DNA of 64,000 bases from Torreya grandis (GCA_037957365.1 JARHVA010004090.1:309501-373500), one strand, 5' to 3'; positions 36,950 to 50,352 are shown, counted from the stretch's first letter. Notes: generated by a model not told the origin, from the letters alone. Numbers and translations are program-made.

Positions 36950-38168
36950 CATTTATTGATGATAAGGGAATACCACCAAGGTTTGGATAGAGAAAAAAGA
37001 AGGTATTTTAGACTTTAGTCCATATCTCATGCATTGGTTAATGGGGTTTTATTTATAAGGGAACTAAATGGGGTAATTCTTAGGTACATTAATGACAATC
37101 AAGTGACAAAGATCTTGGAGCAGTTTCATGATGGACTTGTAAGAGGCCATTTTGCTTCAAGAATAATAGTAGTAAAAATAATGAGGGTTGGTTATTACTG
37201 GTTTATAATTTTCAAGGATGCCTATACATGGGTCAGGAAATGTCATAAGTGTGCTCTATTTGTAGGCAAACAAATATCAGCATCCCTCCTACTCAACCCA
37301 ATCGAGGTAGAGCAACCCTTCATTAAATTGAGGTTGGACTTCATAAGAATCATAAATCCACCTTCAAGTATAGGACATAAATGGGTGATCACTACAACTA
37401 ACTACTTCACTAGGTGGGTGGATGTAGTTGCCTTGAAAGAAGATAATGAAACAATACTATTGGACTTTTATGATAGCATAATGACCAAGTTTAGTGTCTT
37501 ATCTAATATAATTTTGTATAATTCCTTAGCATTTGTGAGAATGAAGAGAAGTGAATGGGAACTTAAGTTTGGCATTAGTACATCCTCCAATTACTACCCC
37601 TAAGGAAATGTATTGGTAAAGTACACAAATAATAACTTGATAAAAATTATCAAGAGGACCATGGAAGAGAATCAAAGAGTGTGGCATTCAAAGATAAAGA
37701 TAGACTTATGGGCTAATAAAGTGACTCCAAAAAATACCATTGGTAATTCTCCATATGTCTTTGTATATGAAGGGAAGCCAAATTATCCATTTCTCTTGAA
37801 CAACAAGTATTGGAGTTATCCCATCACCTTGAGTTGGTGGAGAGTGAGCCTATGAGCATGAGGATGGTAGAGCTCATGGAGTTTGAAGAAACCATGGACC
37901 TCACCATGAAGACATCATAATCACATCAAGCTCGGGTCAAGAAATCCTTTGATAAGAGAAATACATCAAGGAATTCAAGGAAGGGGACCGAGTCCTCAAA
38001 TGGGACTCAAATAAGGCCAGATCAAGAAACCATACCAAGTTTGATAATTTGTGGAGTGGTCCTTATTTGATACATGGATACAACTAGCATAATGCTTTTC
38101 AACTTGCCCTACTAAATGGATAGGTATTACCCATTCTAGTCAATGTCATTCATTTGAAGCCTTGTTAT
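36950..38168 (+). pseudogene. Gypsy integrase
   Basis: The zinc-binding H-H-C-C region is readable (FHDGLVRGHF near 37120, CHKCALF near 37245). The core begins LRLDFIRIINPPSS (37330) and HKWVITTTNYFTRWV (37375). The second catalytic motif, normally DNG, reads YNS (37518), and the Glu of the third appears as Lys (near 37620), so the catalytic triad is broken. The C-terminal part reads LWSGPYLIHGYN (38050) and VNVIHLKPCY (38140), ending at a TAG near 38168. Two long open pieces are 37034-37603 and 37613-37855. Confidence 0.85.
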
Positions 38169-38986
38169 TAGAAGAGTTTTTAGCTACTATATGATATTAT
38201 ATCATATTAGAGTAATTTTCTATGCTTTCCTCTAAGTTCATTATGGACATTTCCTTTTAGTTATGTGTTTCCCTTTTAATAAGTGCCTTGGGAACAGATG
38301 TTTTGTTTCTTTTTTGGTCCTTGTTATTTCAAGAAGAGGTTTTATGGAAAAGGGGTAGCCTTGTATCATTTTCTTGATCAGATAATAGAAAATACTTGAG
38401 ACTCTATATGCCCAATGGATCAATTTAAGGCCACTATTCTTTACATAACATGCATGCAATTCCAAGATGTTACTAGAAATGTTGGCCAATTTTGGCCTAC
38501 ATATAGAACTTCACCTAGATTGAATAATTGAGTAGAGTTCTAGATAGAATGAGTGGTCCAAGATATAGAAATAAATGATCACATATATATTGTAAGGATT
38601 TTGAAACACTTTAAGTAATATTAAATTGTGTTTTATTGATCTTTGAGAAGAAAGTCTTGAAACAGATCTAGAGTTACAAGGGGAAAAGATCCAAAATGTT
38701 TCCATAGTATTCATAGTGCATAGAGAATTTTGGCATGAAGTTTTAAAAGTTCTTCAAATATTTGATAGATCAAAAGATGACAAGAGGAAGTCTAGAAGGA
38801 CCATACCATCACATCATGTCATGCAAAAATAAAAAGATAAATCTAGTTACACATTTTATAGATGCACATAAAAGGTCAAAAAGGGTTAAAGAGTTATATA
38901 AACATGGTTTTTTTCATTCCTTGAACATTCTCTACAAATTTCATGTCTTGATGAGTTGTCTATCTTAATATATATATCCTTAAAGT
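38169..38986 (+). other. Gypsy 3' non-coding region
   Basis: About 820 bp between integrase end and 3' LTR; no protein recognised on either strand and no clear polypurine tract, so the LTR start is approximate. Confidence 0.5.
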
Positions 38987-40893
38987 TGAATAAATAGAAT
39001 GAAACATGCATGGGGATGTCAAGTTAAAGCTACAAAAATTAACCAATTATATTTAAAAATCCTTAACAAGTAAGATGTGCATGGGGATGTCAAGTTCAGA
39101 ACATGTAAAATAGCCATTTGTATTTAAAAGAGTGAACATGGAGATGACAAGTGTCTAAATTATGGAATCTTAGAGAAGATATAATGATGAGTGACAATCT
39201 AATGATGTCAGTGGGTATCAAATATCTAACAGAGTGAATTTGATCATACCAAAATAGATTGATAGTGAGAAAGAAGTCAATAGGTCAATGAATCTTGAAA
39301 ACAAATACATATTTTCCAAGTGTCATGATTTCATGAGCTCATAGAATATCTAATGGCATGTAGGAAAAGATAGGGTTAGTGGGTCCAGACATATCAATGA
39401 AGCATGTTCACTCATACAAATTAGATTTGATGATGAGTGATGGGTCAAAAGGTCAACATATCTTAAGATCAAATGCATTGGTGATAAGTGTCTTAAGCAC
39501 ATTAAACTAGAATAAGTTCTATGGCTCTCATTCATTTGTATAGATAAAGATCAATGGTGTGAACAAGGTTACTAATTCGATATCCAATGAACAAAGGTGA
39601 GCCCAAGAGACTTTTAGTGGAGGTTGACAAAGTTGTTTTCGACCCAAGTAATCAAATGCATAAGATCCAAGTTCAAAGATGATTCAGGTTGAACTATAAT
39701 GGATATTTTAGGGATTGAACATCACCATTAGAGATTTATGGAGGTAGAATAGGTATTTTAGACCTAATACAAAAAAAAAGCTAGAAACTATTATAGAAGC
39801 AAGATAAAACAACTAGTGATCTTCATTTCATTAACATTAAGACTATAAGAAAACTAATCATTGGATTGGTTTTCAATATATAATAAAGACCTATGATTAG
39901 TTTTTATAGTAGGGGTAGATATATGGCTATGGAGAAATGTCTCATCTATCAACATGGATATATCCTTGATAAATAAAGTACTTACCATTGCTCAAAGCAG
40001 ACATGGCATGGCTCTATCTGGATTCAAGGTATGAAGATTTTGTCCTTATAGTGAAAGCAAGTGGAAAGTGGTGTGGAAGATCAAAGTAAAGAGATTTGGT
40101 GGTTGGAGAAAGAAGTTGGAAAATTCAATAAAAGTGGTAGCTCAATTAATGATCTTGGATGGCATACTCCCCCTCTCTCCCCCCTTTCTCCTATATATAT
40201 TATTATTTTCCATTTGTAAGATCTCTCTCACTTTTGATAAGAATTTTTCTCTCAATTATGGAAGAGCATAGACTCTCATTTGATAATGCTAGATCCTATC
40301 AAAATGTGTATGAAATACCTCTTTAAGTAAAAAATATTTTATTTTCATATCTCTCCCCTATGAATTATGTGTAACAAAGTTCATGCATGATGGCATTATG
40401 AAGGAGAATATTCCATGCACATTGTCCTTCTTTCTTGCTCATTTATAGGTGTTTTCAATTTAGTTACAGGTCTAAGTTAGTGTTCTTTTTGTCACTGATG
40501 CAAGCTCTCAGTGACTCTTAGAACTCCTCTTTACCTACATTCATTGCTTCTTAAACTTAGTTTATGAAACACTTATGCAACTAGCTAGTTTTGTGAGATT
40601 GTGTGAGCTAGCATTATCTTATGATTCTTCAATGTTTACTTCATGATTATGTGAATTCTCATTTAAATTTGGTGCATCACCCTTTTATCCTTCTTAGTGA
40701 CCCTTTCCCCATTCTCTAACCCCTTTTCTAGTGAAAACATTAGTATAGGTGATCCATCAAGAGGAAGTTGGCCTTCTCTAGAGATCGAACCCCACTATAG
40801 GTGACCCATAGCCTGGGGTTATTCCCATAGTGTAGATCAATTTAAGAGAGTATAAAGAACCCTCTTCAAGGGTGAAAATTGATGCTATAATAG
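38987..40893 (+). repeat. 3' LTR of Gypsy element (about 1.9 kb)
   Basis: Copy of 30058-31960. It includes a TATATATAT stretch at 40192-40200, after a C/T-rich run, that could serve as the TATA element. Confidence 0.85.
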
Positions 40894-41129
40894 TTAGTGC
40901 TTATCTTTTTTATTCTTTTGATGGTGTCTGATTATATTAAATGCTTTCATATTTCTTGTTCATGTTGCTTGTGATTATCTAATGTAATTAAAAGAAGAAA
41001 TAGAGTGTTAAAATATTTAGGTGTATGAAAATGTATGTTTAAATGGAAAATAATGTTGAATAAATTTTAAAAGGATGTTATTACATGAATTTTGTCTTTT
41101 TTATGTTTTATATTAATGTAGATGTGTGT

Positions 41130-41745
41130 TACATAAGGCCCAAAAAATAATGTCATGATCACTCCAATAAAAAAATTATTTAAAAATATGGTGTTTTTTT
41201 ATTTCAACATTTGACCATATGTGATCATTAATGGGCATGGACAATGCATCTTGTCCTTCTAGAATAAATTACATTGTATGGGTTGTCATGTGTTAAATTA
41301 ATTTTGAATTTATATGTTACTTTGTAATCTCGATATTGAAGTCATCTAATATAATTGTATTTTGTGTTCTATGTCCACCTATGAATACATCATTGATAAA
41401 AACTATGATATCTAAGATTATTGCATTTGGGGCTACATATAAATTAATAATTGTAGTTCGGTGGATACCATTTATGATAGTTTCTTTGATTGCTTCAATA
41501 TTAATCCTCTTATGCTGCATTGTTTTTTAAATAGATATGTCTTTTATTATGAAAAACATGATTCCATAAAAATGATGTATTGAAATTCAATGGAAATATT
41601 CGAGTAAATTGTTTGATATGATATTTTTAATGTGTGTCTCTTACAAACACAATATGCCTAATTATATAATGTCATGATCAATGAGCACATCTTAAATATG
41701 TGCATGTAAGCTTCATGTATTCAATGATGGATGAGAATATGACTA
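41130..41745 (-). pseudogene. Helentron C-terminal EEP endonuclease
   Basis: Minus-strand translation gives HDIIXLGILCLXETHIKN (about 41675-41625; X is a stop, the second at the Gln of the catalytic QE), IHHFYGIMFFIIKDI (near 41575), an open stretch with TTIINLYVAPNAIILDIIVF (41450-41400), NTIILDDFNIEI (41350-41320; GDFN-type motif) and YWSDHDIIF (41170-41145; SDH with the catalytic His). These are the endonuclease/exonuclease/phosphatase motifs in their usual order. It lies directly downstream of the helicase C-terminus once the nested element is skipped, so it is read as a fused C-terminal domain and not as a stray LINE. Decayed by stops and at least one frameshift. Confidence 0.8.
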
Positions 41746-42925
41746 TGTAAACACCTAAAATTGGTATTTATATGATAAGAGTGATACTTGAGACAACATA
41801 TTCCAATCTTAGCCCTAGACCAATCATACATCCTTTTATCACACTTTTCTAGCCTTTGTATGGACCATATGCATCCCTAATTAGCTAAAATAAAGTCTCA
41901 GACCTTCATTCCTAGATCTTGGCCCTTCGTGCCTAGAAGTCTGCCATCTGAATTTAGCACCACATTAAGGACACTAAAGACACTTAACCCAACTCTCATA
42001 AACAAATATATTTTCAAATGTTAAACCCTCCTAAGGTTATCTTAAGCACATATTATTATCTACACAAGCTATGAAACACTATAAATACATGAATTTTAGA
42101 CCTATATCCACTAGATAGAAAATAGATGCAACAATATCAAATAAAACACAAAACAAGTTGAGAAAAATCAAGGTTATTAATATTTATTCTACCCTATTTA
42201 TGCATACTACCATCTATAGTTATCATAAATCTAGATTTTAAATATATCTAATCTCAATTACACTCAAGACATTCAAGACCACTATCATTCTATCATTCAC
42301 TTGCAAATGCATTAAGCACTTAGGTGGTATAACTACATCATTCTTGATCCCTCCTCAAAGTATTGTTATGTAGGAAACTCTTTTCATAGTGGGGTGTTGA
42401 GGATATCTAGCCTATCCTATTAATGAACACACATTTTCAACTTATGACCTAATTTAAAAGAGGATTAGGGTTTGCATCATAAATCATCTATTATAAGAAT
42501 AATAAAGATTTATAAAACTCATGTGCATAGGAATAGAGCCTAGAAACACAAGTGTAAGTGCACCTAAAAATTATGAATAGTCCTACATAGAGGACACTAG
42601 CACCATTTTTAGGACACTAAAGACACATGGCACTACTATCCACCTATGTTGATACTATATAAAGGAAAATATGACTCAATAATCTTGTTAATGACACTTA
42701 GACTATTCATATCCCAGTTTTTAGCACTCAAATCTTTTACATCGGGTGTTTTCTAGATAAGTCTTTATTTGTACATATTTATTACTATTTTTAGAAAGTT
42801 AAAACAAGTCAAATTTTATAACAAATCAGTGGTTATTTATTGCATATTATTTCAATAATTTATACAACTTAGTCCTTTAATCAAACATAGGATCTACATT
42901 AGTAAAACCCTAAAAGGTTAAAACA
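41746..42925 (+). repeat. 5' LTR of gag-only Gypsy element (1,180 bp)
   Basis: Starts TGTAAACACCTAAAATTGG and ends GGTTAAAACA. It matches 48530-49750 throughout, with landmarks CCTAGATCTTGGCCCTTC, AACCCTCCTAAGGTTA and TAAAACCCTAAAAGGTTAAA. No standard primer binding site was recognised after it. Confidence 0.85.
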
Positions 42926-43339
42926 TTTTGTGAACTTGACTTACTTTGAATATTTCACAAAACCTTATTTTTCATTATCCAAATTTTTTTACACTAAATT
43001 AGGGTTAAAAACATATATTTTTCTAATTTTTGGCATAAACTATCCTATTAAATTAATCTCACATTAGTATTTCATCTATTTAAATATAATTTAATTTTTT
43101 ACACAATAACCCTAATTCAAAAAACCCTAACCCTAGATGATCCTAGGGTTTGTATCCTTATTTTTACTATTTTCATTAGCTACTTTAAATTTATTAGATT
43201 TGACATTTTTTGTTTTAGTATCTCTATTCTGATTTGTTTGTTATATGTCATCTAAAAAATTATCTCTCTTATATTAAGAATAAGTGCTAGATTAGATGGT
43301 AATCTTATAGAGCATATTTAGATTACTACCATTTGAGCC

Positions 43340-44760
43340 TATAACATGGATATTATACCTATCATAACTCTAGCAATGAATCCTTCATACCCTAATTATG
43401 TGGATTTCAATGATAATGTATATGAATATGAATAATACAATCAAGAACAAGATTATATACACATTAAAAATTAGCACACTTTCCCTCCACTTAACAATGA
43501 TGACATAATTATCATCAAAGATGAGATATTACAAGGATTCAAAGATAAAATTTAGTAACAACCCCTTGATCACACATAAATCCTACAATCTATATTTGAA
43601 ATCAAGAAGAAATCAGATAATGGTCAATATTCAACTCCCCCATCTAATCTCATTGTTACACATATAGTGGGGCCAAATCAGTTAGCACAACCTAAACTTG
43701 TAATTCAAAAACCATCAGTGACAACTACACCTCTTATGGCTAGTTCTTCCACTCTAGATGTACAATACCTTATGGACAAGATTCATACCCTATAAGCTAA
43801 GGTGTTACATCTTGAAAAGGGAGCTATTAGGCCATCACATGACATAGATTCTAATATTCTCTTACATACACCTTTGACACATCACATAGTAGCAACTCCC
43901 TTACCATCCAGTTTTGTATCACCTAAGCTTACATTATATGATGGAAAGGGTGACCCAGAGTGTCATCTTAGATCTTTTCATGCATCATTTTTGGACTACA
44001 TGTCCAATGACTAGATCCTCACAAAGTTGTTTCCACAAAGTTTAAGTGATTATGACCTACAATGGTTTTATGATTTACCAAATCAATCTATCAAAAATTA
44101 AATCCTTTAGTTGACATATTTTTATCACATTTCTCCATCAATATCAGTGACAAGATATCATATTCTCAAGTGGCATAATTAAAAGAAAAGTCAAACGAGC
44201 CTATCTTAGATTATGTCTTATGATAAAAGACCATATTAGATAAATTAACTAGTCCCATGGAAGATAGAGAGTTTTAGGACATATTTAAACAAATTCTTTT
44301 ACCAACATTACATGAAGCTATCTTATTTAAGAAGTTTCCTACATTCACATATTTGTGCCAAATAGTCAAAGAAAGAGATTTTAAACTCCTCTCGATGGTT
44401 AAAATCAATTACAAAGATAAATAAGAGAAAGAGTTATTAAAATACCATAGTCAACATAGTTTCTGAGCCATCTCCTAGATTGGTTTTATCTACTCCTCAG
44501 CACTGAATATTTACCAACCTTCCATAGTCACCAACATGGGTTTTATAGTATCTCTTAGAATTCAATGTCATATATCTCCTTCCCATTAAATAGGTTGATA
44601 TGACATGGCCTCTTCTAAATAACTATGATTACAATGCATTATGACAATATCACAAGGCACTATGCCATACAAAAAATAGATGCATAAGCCTAAAGCATAA
44701 TATATAAGATCTAATTAAGGTTAATATTATTGATGTGGGAACACCCATAGAGGCACCAAA
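43340..44760 (+). pseudogene. Gag of gag-only Gypsy element
   Basis: The N-terminal part is acidic and Asn-rich (PSYPNYVDFNDNVYEYE near 43385), then VQYLMDKIHTL (43760) and the retrotransposon gag core PKLTLYDGKGDPECHLRSFH (43923-43980), LDYMSND (43995), LPQSLS-like and LQWFYDLPNQSIKN (44060), then PTFTHLCQIVKERDFKLLS (44340-44395). Downstream, YHKALCHTKNRCISLKHNI (44650-44705) matches the His/Cys-containing gag tail seen in many plant Gypsy elements. Many stops; the longest open piece is 43802-44014. Confidence 0.8.
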
Positions 44761-45119
44761 AGAAGAAAAAAAATAAGGTAAATCGTTAAAGATATTCTCA
44801 GATCCATTTCTAAAGCACACAGTAAATGAGGCAAGGAAGACATAGGTGTTCACTACATATATCAGGCACATCTATCACATATTCATATCATACTATTATA
44901 AAGGAGGCACATCCATTGCACAAAATTATTGGTATGTACCATACTAAAATTCCACCTATACTACTCATAAAATTCTTATAATAGGATATTTTTGATGATG
45001 ATACATATTTACATGCACTCTTTATATGAGCATATATAGATCATCATCCTGTCTAGAGTGTTATGGTTGATAATTGGTCAAGTATTATAAGGCAAAATAT
45101 AAAACTCTTACATCATTTA

Positions 45120-45310
45120 TGATACTTATATTAGGATATATTCCCCACAAACATAGTCATTAGTGGTTTTAATGGTCATATTCATATCTCTATTGGGGAG
45201 ATTGTGCTTCCATTACATGATAGACAAACACATATAACCACTTGGTTCATAGTAATACCTAGTGAAGGTGTGTTTGATGTGTTATTGGGTAGGCCATGGT
45301 TATAGTAGAT
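45120..45310 (+). pseudogene. Protease remnant of gag-only Gypsy element
   Basis: Reads GFNGHIHISIGEIVLPL (45164) and TTWFIVIPSEGVFDVLLGRPWL (45240-45302), the flap and C-terminal half of a plant Gypsy retropepsin. The catalytic DSG was not found upstream and is probably lost to decay. After GRPWL no RT motif follows. Confidence 0.65.
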
Positions 45311-48300
45311 CTGATCCATCCCATCTATAGTGAACATATGTTTGAAGTACATACACATAAATTAGGTGGTCAAAGTTGAGGGTCTCCCTTATGAGTATCC
45401 ACTACCCATCCCACAGGCAGTTATAGCATAGTCACAAGTTACAGTTCCAGTATTATTATTAGATATTGAAAAAAAATTAGTTATAGCTCAAAAAATAGTT
45501 ACTATGTATACATCATAGAGTTAATCATATCTAACAATGTAAGTGAGGTCTACTCCTATGGTATAGATACATATGCATACTCTCCCATGGAGATAATTAT
45601 TAGAGAGACCCCTGTATCAAAGATATATCACAGATTCTAAATGACCTTCCTCTACTTACTTTATGCTAGGATTAATATTATTGGGTACTTGGGGTTCTCA
45701 ACATAGGGAACTTATGTAACCTATAACGTATTCTACCATATGGTTTCTTAAGACACCTATAGTTCATAAGGCATCACATCTAGTGCCACATATATTATTA
45801 TGCATAGTAGATTATGGGATCATAGATTCCTTTTCATGAAGCATGCACTATCACAACTTCCTTATTTGACACAGGTCACACTAATAGTGAGCCTCCCATG
45901 ATACTAACCAATTAGTATAGTTCCTACCACCTTGTACATACTTCTCTTTTTCTCCTTATACATAATTTATTTTCATTTGCTTGTACATAGCTTATATCAA
46001 AAAAATATAAAAACAATATAACATGAAAAAACACAAAAACATTTAAATATTAATCATAACATAGAACATTTATAGATTTTATGCATTACTATGTTTACAT
46101 TTCTTATATTTTATAGACATTACATATGTGAACTATCTTGGTATAATCAGTTTTATCATACATACATCCTTCACTTGTTCTTGTCGAGTGCTTGCAGATT
46201 ACATCTAGAACATAGGTCCATTATATTGATCCAAACTTATTATCATCTACCCACTATGGTCATATACATTGATTCATAGTTATTCATTTAACACATTCAC
46301 CCACTTGGGGGAATTATATACATGGTTTTTATTACCAAGTTCTATCCTTACATTATATACATTGCAATTTTAGCATTGTTATATATTGATATTGATCATT
46401 GCTACTCATACTCATATTTTGTGTTGCCTATCACTAGTTTAGACTCAATATATGTACATCCTAGATCTTACATATATTTCTACTAAATTCATACATACGT
46501 TCATTTATAACTTTCCTAGTTTAGACTTGATTGTGTTTCATATACTTATTTTATTCATGGGAATTTGAATATGTCATTGCTCTTTGGCTCTAAGCCACTT
46601 CTACTTATGTATTCATTGGACATGTGCCCAAGTTAGTTTTGTGTTCTTTCATAATTGTCTATGAATACATTTTGAACATGCTTTTCTATGTGGTTCTAAG
46701 CCAACTTGCTTGTTGATTGCATATGTGGACATTTGAACATGCCCTTGTATGTCTTATTTTCTCAGATTTAGTGACATCTACCCATGTCCCTTATATTAGG
46801 TCCCCTTGGCTTATTTTTCATGCCTCATGAAATTTGTATTTATGATTTATTATATTCATCATAGATTTGACACTTTTCTTTGCTTGTTACACACACTAGG
46901 TTTCAATGCCATGAGGGATATCAAAAATCTACCCTTCCTAATTGTGTGTTGTGGTGGACATCATTCCCCAACCCCCTAGGTAGTTATTTAGATTTTTTGT
47001 TATACACATTAATTACATATAAATTGATATCCTTATGAAATGGTAGATAAAACATAAATCTTACATTACAGACTTAAGATCCAAATTCTTTTACATTTTG
47101 ATGTTATGTTTATACATTGTATTAGATTATCACACATTTATCATATATGCTCTAGCTAAAACATTATGTAGATCTATTTATTTTGAGGATAACTCTCTCA
47201 TAGGTCAAAAATTAACCTCAAAAGAGGGGAAATTCATAGGGGTTTGTCATATAGATCAATCTCCTACATTGAATTCACATATCATTTTTCAAGCACACAG
47301 GCTCAGTTTTAGAAAATCAAACACATGTAGGATAGGGGAAAATAGGGTCTTAGAAAGTTATTCACTAACTTAGATTTTAGACCAAATAGACATTAGCACT
47401 TAGATTAGGACATTATCAATCCAAGACATGGTGTTACTATCAAGTATCCCTAGTATCATGTTAGTATAGATTAGTCATGATAGTACACTAGGTATAGTAT
47501 AGGTTTGCACAAATACAACTATAGGTTTGATAGTTATACTCATATTTATCTATATTCACATTAGTTCAACTTAGATTCATATTCATTGATCAGATTGGGG
47601 GCATCATGTGTGGCATGATAATTACCATTTTAGTTATCATAACTTAGTATAGAATCAATATACTTAGATATTAGATTGGGTGTATGTGCATGCCACATGG
47701 TTTCCATAAGCTTACTTACACATAGGTTGATTAGATGGAATATCAAAAATGATGTCATTATCTACATTCTATACACTTGAAATCATATTCTAGGTTGTCA
47801 TTAGTTTCATTCCTTATTCCATCTATTGTGGTTGGCATTCCTAAGTGGCAGTGGAGCTAACATGTAAAGCTAGATATACCCAATTAGATATTTTTAGAAA
47901 TTTGTGTAGTTCAATTTTAGATGCATCTACTAAAAATGAGTGGGAAATGATGGAATCATATCCTACTTGAATTATCAAGCCACCAACATGAGAGAGTTAG
48001 ACACACTTATAGTCTAATCTAAACTATTCATAGCTCATGATCCACTAAGTAGGGGTGGGTAATGATGGATTCAAAAATGGATTTAGTATTTGAGCCACCC
48101 ACATATGAGGATTGAGAAATCTATCATCTCACTCTAATGTATTCAATGATTTGATCATTATGTACAAGCACACAAATAAGTTGTCACTAGGTTCATGTAT
48201 TGGTTCACATACCCAATGAGGTGTATTTGTTCCTTTCCTCTTTCCTATCTCTTTACTCAGATTTACTCAGTTAATTATTTATTCATCATAGACTTTTTCT

Positions 48301-48490
48301 TTTGATATCCCTTAAAGACTGATTTAAGTACGTTTAATTATAGGTCATGCTTTGAATCATGCTTTACATATGTAGACCTAGTTTTTCATACTAAGACTTG
48401 ACTATATAGTCTTCACTTCCTAGGTAAGTCTATGTACACTTATTTTTCATTTATACTATTCATTTCACTTTGTTTCATTTCTATCATAAA
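45311..48490 (+). other. Internal region without recognised domains
   Basis: About 3.2 kb between the protease trace and the polypurine tract. RT signatures (YLDD/YVDD), integrase zinc fingers and DDE motifs were looked for and not seen. Open pieces at 46091-46279 and 47098-47373 have no recognised motif. T-rich and stop-rich. Confidence 0.55.
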
Positions 48491-48530
48491 GAGGGTGGGG
48501 GGGGCGGGGGGGGGGGCGGGGGGCGGAGGG
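48491..48530 (+). other. Expanded G-rich polypurine tract / G-quadruplex candidate
   Basis: GAGGGTGGGGGGGGCGGGGG and a further 20 bases of almost pure G, with only single C, T and A interruptions, abut the 3' LTR. This is the position of the plus-strand primer, but far more G-rich than usual. At least four long G runs separated by one base predict a stable intramolecular quadruplex. Confidence 0.75.
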
Positions 48531-49750
48531 GTAAATTTAATCACTTAAAATTGGTATTTGGATGCTAAGAGTGCTACTTGAGACAACCCATTCCTAGCTT
48601 AATCTTAGAACTATCTTAGAGCATTTTATCACACTTTTATAGCCTTTGTGTAGACCACAAGCATCCTTAGTCAACTAAAACATAATCTCATACCTTTATT
48701 CCTAGATCTTGGCCCTTCATGCCCAATAACCTTCTAGCTAGACATTAGTGTCACATTAATTACAGTAGAGCCACATGGAGTTAGTTTCCCAAACGTGTTT
48801 CTAGTGTTTATTATCCTAAATCTCCTAAACAAATAAATTTTCAAACATTAAACCCTCCTAAGGTTAGGCTAAGAACATTTTATTATCTGTACAAGCTACA
48901 AAACACTATAAATACATGACTTTTAGACCTCTATCCACTAGATGGAAAATAGATGCAAATACCTGATTCAAACATGAAATAAGTTGAAAAAAATCAAAGT
49001 TATCAATCCCTATTCTACCCTACTTTTTCATAGTACCATCTATAACTACCGTAAGCCCATATTTTCAAGATTTTCAATCTCAAGCACACTCAAGGAATTC
49101 AATACCACTATCATATTATTATTTACTTGTACTTGTATCAAACACTTACGTGGGAGACTAAATCGAGATTGATCCCTCCTTAGAGTATTAGTATGTAGGA
49201 AACTCTATTCACAGTAGAGTTTTGAGGATGTCCAACCAATCCTACTAACAAACACACATTTTTAGCTCATGAGCTAACTGTAAAAAGGATTAGGGTTTAT
49301 ATCATAAATTATTTATTAAAAGCATAATATAGAGTTTCAAACTTCATGTGCATAGGAATTGAACTTAGAAACATAGGTGCAGGTGCACCGAAAATTTAAG
49401 AATAGTCCTACATAGAGGACACTAGCACCATTTTCAAGACACTAGAGTCATATGGAACTACTATCCAAGTGTGGTGTTATTATTTAGAGGAAAATCTAAC
49501 TCAAGTATCCTATTGATGACACTCATATATGTTCTTATCCTAGTTTTCAACACTTAGATCTTATACATCAAGTGTTTTCCAGATATGCCTTTATTTGCAC
49601 ATATTTATTACTATTTTTAGAAAGTCAAAACAAGTCAAATCTTAAAAAATTTAGTGGTTATTTATTTCATATTATTTCACTAATTTAGAGAGATCATCCC
49701 TTTAATCAAACTTAGGATTTACATTAGTAAAACCCTAAAAGGTTAAAATA
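48530..49750 (+). repeat. 3' LTR of gag-only Gypsy element (about 1,220 bp)
   Basis: Copy of 41746-42925. Its first base appears mutated (GG for TG), a TTTAAT insertion lies near the start, and the end reads TA for CA. It is followed by GATTA, the right target duplication. Confidence 0.85.
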
Positions 49751-50352
49751 GATTACTAGTATTAAATAATGTAGACTTTTTTTCTAGTTTCCATTTTATA
49801 TTGGTTTTTTGGCATAAGATATATGCAGTTATATTTTCCTTGATGTTGAGATTCACCATTTTAAAAGGGGATAAAAAGTGTAATAACTCAATAAATTTCA
49901 TGCATGATAATGTCATATATGCCAAACCATGATGTGTGATTCTAGATGGGTTAAATGCAATGTCATCCATTGTGAGCCCTTGAGATCTGTGTATTATTTG
50001 AGCACATGCTATTTATATTGGAAATAGGTTTCTAATTATTCAAGTGTCATTCATGCATGTGTTTCATATAGGTTTAACATGTAATATGTGTGTCTAGTCC
50101 TAAGGAATGGAATTATAATATAAGTGAGATAATTTTTTACATTGGTGACAACCAATGCATGGATCATTTAATTTAAACCATAACACATCCATGTCATTTA
50201 AAATTTTGCACATTTTAAATGCTTCATTCGAGCCATTGTCAATCCCATCCTAAATGTCATAATTTATAACATAGATTTTGACTAGCATCTCAAGTTTTAA
50301 GACAACAAGAAGAAGTGTAAATGAGCGATGGCATAATTATTTTATTCATATC
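49751..50352 (-). pseudogene. Helentron helicase, C-terminal half
   Basis: On the minus strand: NNYAIAHLHFFLL (50345-50300), then after a shift LVKIYVINYDI (50280-50250), NGSNEAFKMCKILNDMDVLW (50240-50180), RNLFPI (50030), IIHRSQGLTMDDIAFNPSRI (50000-49935; the GLT motif of PIF1-type helicases) and HGLAYMTLSCMK (49925-49890, normally ending LSR). It connects in frame to the N-terminal half when one copy of ATATC is removed. About ten stops and one or more frameshifts. Confidence 0.87.
50348..50352. other. Target-site duplication, left (ATATC)
   Basis: Perfect match to ATATC at 56660-56664. Removing one copy lets the helicase frame run through. Confidence 0.88.

Larger units (their letters stand above)
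30058..40893 (+). mobile_element. Gypsy element with two RNase H domains
   Basis: About 10.8 kb bounded by long direct repeats (LTRs of about 1.9 kb). Internal plus-strand order: gag (about 32300-33330), protease (34055-34342), an RNase H fold (34710-35130), RT (35590-36400), second RNase H (36480-36850), integrase (36950-38168). RT before integrase is Gypsy. ATAGT precedes the left end (30053-30057) and ATAGT also follows the right LTR core, a possible target duplication, but the ends are soft by some tens of bases. Full of stops; not active. Confidence 0.85.
41746..49750 (+). mobile_element. Non-autonomous Gypsy derivative (gag-protease only)
   Basis: An 8.0-kb element with 1.2-kb LTRs and a 5-bp target duplication GACTA (41741-41745) / GATTA (49751-49755). 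It carries Gypsy gag and a protease trace, but RT, RNase H and integrase motifs were not found in the following 3 kb. This resembles the class described as terminal-repeat retrotransposons with only a GAG domain (TR-GAG). Inserted in the helentron gene between helicase and endonuclease. Confidence 0.8.

Noticed and set aside
41317..41530. Endonuclease segment as an independent LINE fragment
   Set aside because: No LINE RT follows on the minus strand, and the segment directly follows the helicase C-terminus once the nested element is removed, so a fused helentron domain explains it better.
47098..47373. 91-codon ORF in the gag-only Gypsy element as an RT or RNase H remnant
   Set aside because: No catalytic motif could be found in it; left unassigned.
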